Below are positions 58,201-64,000 of a stretch of DNA of 64,000 bases, piece after piece. The stretch comes from Lottia gigantea (Eukaryota; Mollusca; Gastropoda; Lottiidae): assembly GCF_000327385.1 (NCBI RefSeq), contig NW_008709781.1, positions 1,117,282 to 1,181,281 on the forward strand. Reading direction: 5' to 3'. Below the pieces are notes generated by a model, which was not told the origin of the DNA, searched no databases, and was given only the letters and a program-made list of their open reading frames with translations. Every line of letters begins with the position of its first letter. Within the stretch, counting starts at the first letter, position 1. A program made the translations under genes and the position numbers.

Positions 58201-61200
58201 CTGTGGAATGCCACGGGTAGGGCCAGATTTGTCGGGCTTGTGATGATTTAGTTTTCAAAAAAACTTGCCGAAATGCAAACTTAATTTATCTTTACTGGTT
58301 CAAAAAAATTAGTATGTATTAATGCAATAAGTGAAATGAAGAACCACAATCACATTTTGAGACAAAAACAATGTTCACAAAGTATTTTTCAAAGGGGCTC
58401 TTAAGACATCAGGTTTACGAGCACGCTAGGATTGCACACTGGGGTTGGTATTTATAGCATGATGAGGTACCAGGTCCTATTTTAACTTACCGATTCTTTG
58501 GTCAGTGATATCTTATCATTTAAATAATACACAGATTTATCAACAGCTACTAGTCCTACAGTCATTCCGACACTACCTTTCAGTCGTATTACTTTACGTT
58601 TATCATCTGGTGTGGATGGTAAACCAGTGATGCCTGGTCTGTAGTGGAGAATTTGTAGCTAAAATGAAAACTGTGATTGACTTGGAAAAATTCTTCTAAA
58701 GTACAAAAAGTCTGTTTCTGTTCTGTGTTGATAAATTTTGCACATTCACAGTGACAATGAATGAAATAGTGTCCATGCATTTTAGTGAACATATTAGTCT
58801 TCACAATGATTTAATCGAATTATTACCGGAAATAACAGAAGACAATATTACCATATAGTACTAGTACTAATACTCCTCGATTTTATATTACACAACGTCG
58901 CTAAACGATAACTAACTAACTAACTAACTAACATATAACCGTGTTATAAGATCAATCTGGGGTTGATAGGACAGTGTCAACAGAATTTTAACACTTTACC
59001 TGGTCTAAACATTTGTCAGGAAAATCAATGGTCAGACTATCTGCATTTAAATATTGACCATGGTAGTACACAATAACTCTAGCAAAGGGCGATAAATCAT
59101 CTCTATATTTATCAGGTATGTGAACTATTTTCACACCACTATCATCTGAGTAAAAATTATCAGTCCAAATAATTCTTCCTTTAGATACTACCTGTAAAAA
59201 ATATATACATCAACGCACCTGGGGAAACAGTTCATAAGGATATACAAATACTGTTACAAATACTGACATGTACTGACTTTCAGATCATTTCATTGTTGTA
59301 ACCATGTTTTATATGGGAGAGTGTGATTTACAGCTCTGATGGAATAGAGAAATAACTTCGTTACAGTTTAATATATTCACGTATGGATGTTCAAGAGGTA
59401 AGATTGTGTTTTTAAATCTTGGTCACACTATTGTGACAGACGCATGAACAATTTCGGCTTCATATTTAATATTTTGTCCAAATTCAAAATTTGGGAGACC
59501 TGGTGGATCAGTGAGTTAGACGCTTGCTCGCTAATCTGAGGGAGGGTCCAGGGTTCAATCCCGGCATAAATCAAGATGATAACTTCGGATTTTTCAACTC
59601 GGTGCCAGTGATGCAGGTAAGAGGGGCTATGAAAAAAGCGTCTAGTCGTTCGGATGGGACAATAAACGGTGGGTTCGTTTTGCCGTATTGCCCAACTTGC
59701 CGCATCGTGCCCAACTGCACAAAAACGACATGCTAAACGAAACTAAAGGTTTCTGATAAAATCCGGAATGGCCAAACGAACCCACCGGACAATAAACCGA
59801 GGCCGCGTGTGCTACAGACTGTGTACGTTAAAGATCCCTCGACAGATGGAAATCGAAAGAGAGTAGGCTGATGCCGCTGTCCTGGCAATATTTCCCTAAT
59901 TGCACCGTGCATGGCGTTGCCCGTCTTTATTTGTCCAATTGGGCTCAGAAAAGTAGAACGTTAAACTCCATTCATATTCAATATTTCAATAAGATTCTTA
60001 GGAAGAAATACAGAACGTACCTGATCAAGATTTAATATAGAAGGTACTTACCATAACAAAAAATAATCTGCCTTCATCGTGTTCAAATCTAACTTTAACA
60101 TTCATAGTTTTCTTTACCTGAAGAAATATTGTAGAGTTATAATATCTCATGTTGTTAATGATAATATGACAAGATCTTACCGTTTTATAAAAATGTAAAA
60201 CAGTGCATGGCTCGCCCATTATCATTATCATTCTATATATCGGTATTGCCATCAGAAGGATATTCATTCAAAGTGAATGTTTTAACACATAATCCCAGTA
60301 ATCTAATCTAAAAAGTATCCCTTCTTATTTAGTTTGATATTTACAGAAGGTACTTTTTAAGGTGAAGACGTACTGGATCAATGCAAAGTAATTTCTTTTT
60401 ATTATATTGTAGATACAATGGGTTTCTATTCCGGCAACTGATATACATGTTATATTGAGCTGGTAATACAAATATATGAAGAACTATCCTAATATCCTAA
60501 TAATAACGTACCATTTCGACATCATTGTCGGACAATGAAACCGCCATTGTATTACTCTTCTTTACTTAAATGTCTCAGATGAACTCATTTTCTGTCCATT
60601 AGAAACATTAACTGTAAATTTCAATTCAACTACAGCTTTGGTCAGAGATTTATTTAAAACCCAAGTACAACGTCCATTGTGGTCAGTTTGTGTTTCAAAT
60701 GAATCTGAAAGAAAATCACACAACAGCTTTTCGATTCTCGATGATGGCTAGATTTAACCCCGTTCGTGGTACTTGGGTGCAAAGAGATATTGTTAAAAAC
60801 AATATGTTAGGGATTCAGACGTATGTGATTTTAATTGAGGTTTCGATCCATTTCCACTAAAAAAAAGATTGGTACCAGATTACCGGACTGAGTAAAGTTA
60901 TGACACAAGTTACAACGATTGGACATCAAAGCTTTAGAAAAATAATATATTTTAATTAAAAGCCTTTTCTAATGGAGGTTATCTTGAGAAACTCAAATCA
61001 CACATCGTTTTCATATGTTATAAATTCAAATTATTTCGATTACATGCGAAAAGGTTTATTCAAAAACTTGCCCACTCTATGATTACTGTATTGTGTATCG
61101 AGGCATAGCACATTTTTCCTTGAGAACTCAATTCAATACCCCCTTCCAGATGGCCCATAAAACGAATGAAATAAAGTGCATTCAGTGGTGATAACTTACC

Positions 61201-63655
61201 TGTCTGCTGATCACCAGCCAGTAAAATGATGTTGACATTCGTGCCAGAAACTGGTCGATTAACTGCATCTAATACATCTATCTTAAAATAAATACAGTCA
61301 TATTCTTATCTAATGTCAAGGAAATGGTTTCCTCTACTTACCAGTGTGAATAGAAGAGGGTACATTTTTCATATTATAAGTTGATATTACACACAGTAAA
61401 GGCTAATTTTAATGCCAGGGTGGTTCCTGAGAAAAAACATGAACACTTTGTCCATTTCAGTCAAACTGACTCGATGTTCATTTTGTCCACAAGATATATT
61501 TTTCTGATGCATTCTGTGAATGGCAGGTGCTCGTTATCTAGGATGTGGAAGTGTAAAAGACACAAAATACTTACCTTTAATTGGTATGGATAGTCAGGTA
61601 TAAAATAACCCTTTGACGAGGAAAATTCTATCTTATGTGGATCAGAAGCAAACACTGACGTCATATCAACCCCGGTTTCCTGGATCTTGGTGACTCTCTC
61701 GGTTACATTGACTTCTATAAACAATGGTGTACCATGTGGAGGGAAACTATGCGATCTTAAAATACTCATCATTGGAATCTGGAATGATGCGCTTCCACTC
61801 AATTTCAGTTTCTGAAACAAATAGAGAGCTAGGTTACAAGATGGTCGTAACTAAACAATTTCTGGTAACGTTTTACACTGAACCATTTGGTCATGGTTTC
61901 TCCATCAACGCCACGAATCTTTTAAGACTTCTGCAACAACACGTTGCATTTGGCCCCAACCAGACAGTGTTAGTCACATGTTAACTAAACCATCGACATT
62001 ATAAGATGTTAATTTCCCTGAGTATAAATAAGTATACGCAGAAAGCTATGTCATCAATTAATGTCCTACAAGATTTCCCCAGCAACACAGTTGAAGTATG
62101 CGTATTAGAAGAGTTTTAAACAGTATAACAGATATTTACCGATCTATGTGTTTTCTTAAAGAGAATTATCTGATCATCATCTATATATCCCAATCTTAAG
62201 GTACATTTTCCTTTAACACCCCGGATTGTATAGGAATATCTGAAAGATAACATGCAATGAATACCTTCTATCACAGGAATAGAAAAACTCAACACCTTTC
62301 ATAGGTGGACTGAATGTCTGACTTAAAGTTCAAGATATTTGTTCTACGTTTATAAGCAATAATTAGGATTCAAAATGAGTCGTATGTCCGGTCATCCGAA
62401 ATTCAAATCAAAGATTACCTTGCTTCGACATCAATATTAACATAATCCATAGTTTTATTAATTATCTTCTCTCGTGGTTTTATAGTTACACCAAATGTAG
62501 GTAACACTGAAGTATAAGATGAACAGGGATTTAGACCTGCTACTAATAGACTTGCAGTTTCTATTATAGTCACAATGATTAATCACATGATAAAAGTTAA
62601 AAGCCTTTGGAACCGCGACATGTAGGTAAGGTCAAAAATATTTCGGAAATTGCATTTTTCACCTGATGCTTTCAAAGTTACGACATATTACAGATTGCTT
62701 ACCATATTCCTTCACCTCGAATTCCGCAACAGAGACTTTTGTATCCTGCAAGCAAAAAAAAAAAAAAATTTTACAATTTATGTGTCAAGCTATGTTCGGG
62801 GAAAAAGAAAATCGAATAGTGCAACAGTTGACAGTAAATATCATATAGCCTATTGTATTTAAGTGATTTTTCTGGCGTTGTTCGAAAACATAATATAGAC
62901 GATAGCTCTCGTTTGCAGGACCAGTGTGGATGTTTTAACAGATTGACTGTTTTGTAGATGTCCCACACCTTTCCAAAAGCAGCAGTTATATTCCATAAAC
63001 CTAAATCAGCTTCTGTAGGTAGGTGAAACTCTTTCTTTTTAAATGCATCTTGACCCTCATACGTCATTCGGTCCAAAATAATACCACTAGGATTCTATAA
63101 AAGGAAAAATAACAATGAAAGGAAGATAAATTGAAGATAATCGTTTTAGGTTGTGCGTGACCATTACAGACAAGAGAATCTTGTAACGCAGATAGCCTGC
63201 AACACACTGAGGCTTTGTTTATTCCTTGTGTCCTTCATCCTACTTCATAAAAAATTAATTTTTGTACAAGGATAGAAAGATTATGGATATAATGAAGATC
63301 CATCTACCAGCTGGTCCTTTGGTTAAATTCTTCGTATTGGTCTTTCCTGGATCAGCCTATCCCTACCCATTTAAAACTGGGTCAACTGGAATAATGAGGA
63401 AACATGATTTGTTCAAGGGCACCATTTTTCATTTGTCTGTCGAGTATAAAATCTGGCAGAATTCTAACGCTCCAACCGCCCGTCCTCCTAAACCTAGATG
63501 CAAAGACACTTTCTCGAACTATGTTGGCGGAATAAACAGTATCAGTATCACATCGGTCTTGGTTGGAGCTAAAAGAATACTTACAGTGATATCAACAGTT
63601 ACTTTACTGGTAGATGGGCTCTGATCTTCATTTATAGCCAATACTCGAAATTTCA
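44727..63655 (-). CDS. Complement C3-family protein, thioester and anaphylatoxin lost; 5' end missing
   Basis: Secreted protein of the C3/C4/C5-TEP superfamily. Exons in transcript order: 63655-63585, 63094-62969, 62745-62703, 62506-62419, 62239-62140, 61811-61575, 61281-61200, 60704-60512, 60117-60052, 59191-59000, 58658-58491, 58003-57929, 57565-57490, 57079-56977, 56306-56084, 55775-55557, 54401-54284, 53615-53511, 53005-52817, 52221-52146, 51897-51750, 51553-51479, 51275-51104, 50691-50495, 48975-48814, 48353-48187, 47928-47728, 47463-47376, 47120-47046, 46836-46731, 46258-46148, 45877-45809, 45570-45487, 45242-45101, 44856-44727. All are GT-AG; phases agree except at one exon (60704-60512). 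The order MG2-MG8, CUB, TED, C345C follows human C3, but with no anaphylatoxin or RRRR site, YGGEE for GCGEQ and a basic insert. C345C argues for C3/C5 kin over CD109 or A2M. MG1 and signal peptide lie beyond 64000. Confidence 0.93.
44857..48813 (-). other. Introns in the 3' part of the C3-family gene
   Basis: The gaps between exons here (44857-45100, 45243-45486, 45571-45808, 45878-46147, 46259-46730, 46837-47045, 47121-47375, 47464-47727, 47929-48186, 48354-48813) are 200-480 bp each. They contain no recognisable repeat, RNA or extra exon. Confidence 0.6.
46731..47928 (-). CDS. C3-family exons: MG8, preceded by a Lys/Arg-rich insert
   Basis: Exon 47928-47728 encodes HYSICKYCQFGCDLDKRLRV, then a run of Lys/Arg-rich sequence, and ends KSLCLKICLS. 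The basic part (47754-47885) has 25 Lys/Arg among 44 residues and no Asp/Glu; it replaces a linker of about 20 residues in human C3. It contains RVRR|S (RVRR at 47865-47876), a furin-type match. Exon 47463-47376 encodes YRGASYSGPTNVEIEMLSGY then KPIDEDLAI (C3: [21 protein letters not shown]). Exon 47120-47046 encodes INELSGNSIKNTKYKDGLLT and VYLSE. Exon 46836-46731 encodes VSNNASTCLYLRVKEDEIID then YLQPAPVVVFQPSRP (C3: DDCLAFKVHQYF..LIQPGAVKVY). Confidence 0.92.
48187..48975 (-). CDS. C3-family exons: end of TED and CUB (second part)
   Basis: Exon 48975-48814 encodes DTSIAIQALAKFSHLKHSKT then TDLHMEISSDISTNYNEVLN and FNTENAIQQKEVSN; C3 has QATFMVFQALAQYQKD followed by the second CUB half. Exon 48353-48187 encodes VPVGEKISIMTKGKGLGQMK, VRVAYNVPTTPNDHCMFDLT and VERKETIFPKQRYNK, matching [29 protein letters not shown]. 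Phase 0-0 and 0-2. A 1.5-kb intron before the first of these holds a repeat element. Confidence 0.93.
49114..50250. mobile_element. Non-autonomous repeat element with internal 160-bp tandem units (copy 1)
   Basis: The left end begins 'gatagcttgccaggcaagg', an odd palindrome CTTGCC-a-GGCAAG, followed by 'aatatacgcccac'. The interior has five direct units marked by 'aacaagggcaata' at 49404, 49566, 49719, 49881 and 50043 (periods 162, 153, 162, 162). A run of GGAC repeats (from 50188) is followed by 'gcaatatacgccccac' and a hairpin CCCACATTTCACGTGGG. No coding capacity. The same left end, GGAC run and terminal hairpin occur at 54.66-55.52 kb. It lies in an intron of the C3-family gene. Confidence 0.8.
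50495..53005 (-). CDS. C3-family exons: thioester-domain fold (TED) without a thioester
   Basis: Exon 53005-52817 encodes GDLMGDVISTVIFDTGDTF, SSFYGGEEIIGNLAPIVYAL and EYLNSLDLLNNDIF. It aligns without gaps to [22 protein letters not shown], so the thioester Cys is Gly and the Gln is Glu (YGGEE, 52923-52937). Exon 52221-52146 has GVTQLMKYRKKYGSFSLNEG and SLPSTW (C3 GYTQQLAF..APSTW). Exon 51897-51750 has FTALVLKTLCHTKNIKFIDD and WILDQVDEEGRPKEVEFRLS, where the catalytic His of C3 (VIHQEM) is Ser. Exons 51553-51479, 51275-51104 and 50691-50495 continue the alpha-alpha barrel with YTVMLAAEILIAQKE, SPLVLSKMAYALQLAD and YSIETTAYGLLLYL. Confidence 0.93.
50692..53510 (-). other. Introns in the TED-coding part
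   Basis: Gaps 50692-51103, 51276-51478, 51554-51749, 51898-52145, 52222-52816 and 53006-53510. The one at 52222-52816 contains 'gttgagtgggtaagagcacc' (about 52523-52544), which resembles a tRNA A-box region of a SINE head, but I find no matching B box, so it is only a possible relic. The others hold nothing recognisable. Confidence 0.5.
53511..54401 (-). CDS. C3-family exons: CUB (first part) and entry to the TED
   Basis: Exon 54401-54284 encodes PEGKRLRKTITFALDPEGSK then LQSVAAEKIVLDSDPVMDN, matching PEGIRMNKTVAVRTLDPE of C3. Exon 53615-53511 encodes DTLNNTNENIQQTEVDLALP then TEIIPGTESCGIQAC. Phases 0-1 and 1-1. The intron between them (668 bp) contains a purine-rich minisatellite. Confidence 0.9.
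54144..54222. repeat. Purine-rich minisatellite
   Basis: About six imperfect copies of 'gacgaggaaaaa' (12-16 bp). One strand is almost all purine. It lies in the intron between the two CUB/TED-entry exons of the C3-family gene. Confidence 0.75.
54655..55520. mobile_element. Non-autonomous repeat element, same family (copy 2)
   Basis: It starts 'gatatcttgccaggcaatg' and 'gcatacgcctact', paralleling copy 1 base by base over about 45 bp. Interior units carry 'aagtcaaggncaatagctc', 'atccgattattaccaatttc' and 'actaagtttcatcaagat', repeated about four times with period 120-180 bp. It ends 'ggacggacggcgatatacg' and a hairpin TCCACATTTCCATGTGG followed by GGGCGTAT. The interior differs from copy 1 although the ends agree. 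It is intronic in the C3-family gene. Confidence 0.78.
55557..57079 (-). CDS. C3-family exons: alpha-prime segment, MG6 (second part) and MG7
   Basis: Exon 57079-56977 encodes DRVYVSPHNNDLIPYKKIRS then FFPETFMFEDVVLNS; C3 has SRSEFPESWLWNVEDL. Exon 56306-56084 encodes RGTYKHKFLLPDTVTTWIIH, AVGISASRGLCVADPIQFYA and LQLPHKVVRLEQVKVKLSVY, matching [23 protein letters not shown] and [22 protein letters not shown]. Exon 55775-55557 encodes FKVNITGDLGLCFPRWEAYC, CEFDIIPFRTGDLAIRVGIW and AVEKKLYVV (C3: YVIVPLKTGLQEVEVKAAV). Three residues short of the C-terminus lies the phase-0 donor GTAACT. Confidence 0.94.
55776..56083 (-). other. Intron between the two MG7 exons
   Basis: About 308 bp with no recognisable content. 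Confidence 0.6.
56350..56771. repeat. GATC-dense degenerate repeat block
   Basis: I count 17 GATC tetramers in about 420 bp, many in the context 'tagatcgcc' or 'gatcgcca', together with repeated 'agagcgcca' and 'cgccac'. It is richer in G+C than its surroundings. No clear terminal repeats or open frame. It lies in the intron before the exon at 56306-56084. Confidence 0.65.
57128..57415. repeat. Minisatellite of about 24 bp
   Basis: About eleven imperfect copies of a unit close to 'attgacattaaaatatccta', running head to tail. It fills most of the intron (57080-57489) that in C3 would separate the linker from the segment after the anaphylatoxin domain; no anaphylatoxin exon is hidden there. 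Confidence 0.88.
57490..58658 (-). CDS. C3-family exons: MG6 (first part) and linker, no anaphylatoxin domain
   Basis: Exon 58658-58491 encodes LQILHYRPGITGLPSTPDDK, then VIRLKGSVGMTVGLVAVDKS and VYYLNDKISLTKES; VGLVAVDKSVY matches VVLVAVDKGVF of C3. Exon 58003-57929 encodes LRKEMLKRDTGIKTVQSENG then IEIFR. Exon 57565-57490 encodes INGLLVLQNIDLLGDDIGRP then LNRIG, equivalent to the DAGLTFTSS part of the C3 linker. C3 continues with a tetrabasic site and a six-Cys anaphylatoxin domain; here the next exon is already the alpha-prime N-terminal segment. Confidence 0.9.
57655..57850. repeat. GC-rich intronic insert, unassigned
   Basis: A stretch much richer in G+C than its surroundings ('cgcccacccccctt', 'cgaaagcaagtttttcgggg' with CCCGAAA-n-TTTCGGGG hairpin, 'cctcgccccgccactggcga'). 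Open frames cross it on both strands, as expected of GC-rich DNA. The composition suggests an inserted repeat; the family was not recognised. Confidence 0.45.
58004..58999 (-). other. Introns around the MG6 exon
   Basis: Gaps 58004-58490 and 58659-58999. The second holds a (TAAC)n run. The first has a long antisense open frame (57966-58220) with no recognisable similarity; nothing else is seen. Confidence 0.5.
58908..58933. repeat. (TAAC)n microsatellite
   Basis: About six perfect copies of TAAC in a row inside an intron of the C3-family gene. Confidence 0.9.
59000..60117 (-). CDS. C3-family exons: MG5 domain
   Basis: Exon 60117-60052 encodes VKKTMNVKVRFEHDEGRLFF then VM (phase 0-0). Exon 59191-59000 encodes VVSKGRIIWTDNFYSDDSGV, then KIVHIPDKYRDDLSPFARVI, VYYHGQYLNADSLTIDF and PDKCLDQ. 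These align with C3 TLNVNFLLR, IMNKGRLLKAG, FIPSFRLVAYY and VWVDVKDSCVGSL. The intron between them carries a SINE. Confidence 0.93.
59488..59978 (+). mobile_element. tRNA-derived SINE, interrupted by a small inverted-repeat element
   Basis: The head has an A-box region (TGGTGGATCAGTGAGTTAGA) and a B box (GGGTTCAATCCC, about 59552-59563). The body contains 'ggatgggacaataaac', 'cgaggccgcgtg', 'cgttaaagatccctcgac' and 'agagtaggctgatgccgct', phrases I associate with molluscan SINEs. The tail reads 'gaacgttaaactccattcat'. At 59668-59786 the body is split by a 119-bp element (listed separately); without it the SINE is about 360 bp. Oriented opposite to its host gene. Confidence 0.82.
59668..59786. 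mobile_element. 119-bp MITE nested in the SINE, with 11-bp target duplication
   Basis: Ends are GGTGGGTTCGTTTTGCC on the left and GGCCAAACGAACCCACC on the right, 16 of 17 bp complementary. The flanks repeat GGACAATAAAC exactly at 59657-59667 and 59787-59797, and that phrase is native SINE sequence, so the insertion point is exact. No coding capacity. An 8-11 bp duplication is usual for Mutator-like transposases, but the family is not assigned. Confidence 0.88.
60512..61281 (-). CDS. C3-family exons: MG4 to MG5 junction, with a one-base frame break
   Basis: Exon 61281-61200 encodes IDVLDAVNRPVSGTNVNIIL and LAGDQQT (phase 0-1). Exon 60704-60512 starts DSFETQTDHNGRCTWVLNKS and continues LTKAVVELKFTVNVSNGQKM and SSSETFK, where the frame meets TAA at about 60567. 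A shifted frame then reads KKSNTMAVSLSDNDVEM to the donor GTACGT. That second part aligns with SNNYLHLSVL at the start of C3 MG5, and its phase 0 end fits the next exon. The exon is 193 nt, one base short of the length that would keep phase. With 34 other exons intact, a reference error or an indel allele is likelier than a pseudogene. Confidence 0.85.
61575..62506 (-). CDS. C3-family exons: MG3 to start of MG4
   Basis: Exon 62506-62419 encodes VLPTFGVTIKPREKIINKTM and DYVNIDVEAR; C3 has VLPSFEVIVEP..VTITAR here. Exon 62239-62140 encodes YSYTIRGVKGKCTLRLGYID then DDQIILFKKTHRS (C3: FLYGKKVEGTAFVIFG). Exon 61811-61575 encodes 79 residues including SHSFPPHGTPLFIEVNVTER and DPHKIEFSSSKGYFIPDYPY, equivalent to [20 protein letters not shown] at the MG3-MG4 boundary. 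Confidence 0.93.
62703..63655 (-). CDS. C3-family exons: MG2 domain
   Basis: Exon 63655-63585 encodes KFRVLAINEDQSPSTSKVTV and DIT, matching VRFRVVLLDKNLRP-type MG2 starts in C3. Exon 63094-62969 encodes NPSGIILDRMTYEGQDAFKK, then FHLPTEADLGLWNITAAFGK, matching NPEGIPV..LGQWKIRAYY. Exon 62745-62703 (43 nt) encodes DTKVSVAEFEVKEY, the conserved FEVKEYVLP motif at the MG2-MG3 boundary. Phases 1-0, 0-0 and 0-1. Confidence 0.93.
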
Positions 63656-64000
63656 CTGAAAATCATAATTTACAGAAACCACAATACATGTAATTCAGAA
63701 CTCGCTGGTATTTACCAACAAAAGCTCGTAAAATATATTATAACCAGTTTCGTAATAATAAAAAAATATTAGAATTAAGGATATCTGAGACACAATGAAA
63801 CCATCATGCTTTAGCGGTACGGAAACGGTAACTAAGCTTTGGAAGTGTCAGTTACATGTATGTGTTGAATATATATATTATAATAACTTGGATAGCGCTA
63901 CAGAATTCCCTACGCGACTTTCAGTAAAGTGTTAATAATTGACACAAAGGCAGCTCTCTGTGTTTAAATTACTTGCAATCTGGTTCATGACATTTGGAAA
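63656..64000 (-). other. Upstream intron of the C3-family gene
   Basis: The first exon seen starts in phase 1 after a 'tgattttcag' acceptor, so another exon precedes it. I see no MG1 exon in this stretch. Confidence 0.6.

Larger units (their letters stand above)
60118..63584 (-). other. Introns in the 5' part of the C3-family gene
   Basis: Gaps 60118-60511, 60705-61199, 61282-61574, 61812-62139, 62240-62418, 62507-62702, 62746-62968 and 63095-63584. They hold a poly-A run next to the exon at 62745 (on the + strand) but no other repeat, RNA gene or missed exon that I can recognise. Confidence 0.6.

Noticed and set aside
57914-58258. Long - strand frame running upstream of the exon at 58003
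   Set aside because: Only the last 25 codons fit the family and a good acceptor precedes them; the rest is intron.
60052-60567. Idea that the end of exon 60704-60512 (starting KKSNTMAV) and exon 60117-60052 (VKKTMNV) are alternative duplicated exons
   Set aside because: They align to successive, not identical, parts of C3 MG5 (SNNYLHLSVL, then TLNVNFLLR), so they are consecutive coding segments.
1-64000. LTR, retroviral, Polinton or LINE coding sequence
   Set aside because: No reverse transcriptase, integrase, capsid or polymerase motif was recognised in any frame.

Overview
The window is animal nuclear DNA, AT-rich, with long introns and GT-AG splicing. It looks lophotrochozoan and most likely molluscan. 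This rests on the intron-rich genes, on a tRNA-derived SINE of the type I recall from molluscs, and on intronic repeats that end in GGAC runs next to an 'atatacgcc' motif. The species was not determined.

Two host genes lie tail to tail. On the + strand, about 14.2-41.5 kb, is a roundabout (Robo) axon-guidance receptor gene without its 5' end. I trace 28 coding exons with compatible phases, about 1,519 codons in all. They encode five Ig domains, three fibronectin III domains, one membrane helix and a cytoplasmic tail. The tail has recognisable CC0, CC1 and CC2 motifs and conserved C-terminal blocks. It ends in a five-codon last exon and a 3'UTR of up to 2.7 kb. No exon is seen in 1-14213, which is probably intron 1 or upstream DNA. 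The tail includes two adjacent, related, frame-neutral microexons of 21 and 24 nt, both ending in GIYE.

On the - strand, from 63.66 kb down to 44.73 kb, is a complement C3-family (thioester-protein superfamily) gene without its 5' end. I trace 35 exons, about 1,490 codons, from MG2 through MG8 to a C-terminal C345C/netrin-like domain. It is unusual in four ways: the thioester motif GCGEQ reads YGGEE and the catalytic His position reads Ser; the anaphylatoxin domain and the tetrabasic chain-processing site are absent; a 44-residue stretch with 25 Lys/Arg and no acidic residue sits before MG8; and one exon needs a one-base shift to stay in frame.

The introns of the second gene hold repeats: two related elements with internal tandem units (49.1-50.25 kb and 54.66-55.52 kb), a SINE (59.49-59.98 kb) carrying a nested 119-bp inverted-repeat element with an 11-bp target duplication, a GATC-dense block (56.35-56.77 kb) and several minisatellites. 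Robo introns hold a 109-bp tandem array (32.2-32.7 kb), a 167-bp inverted-repeat element (37.16-37.32 kb) and a short tandem duplication. No rRNA, intact tRNA, CRISPR or virus-like element was recognised.

The two genes are not expected to work together. Robo is a neuronal and cell-guidance receptor for Slit; the other is a secreted, probably immune-related, protein. Family comparisons are to human ROBO1 and C3 sequences as remembered; no search was run.
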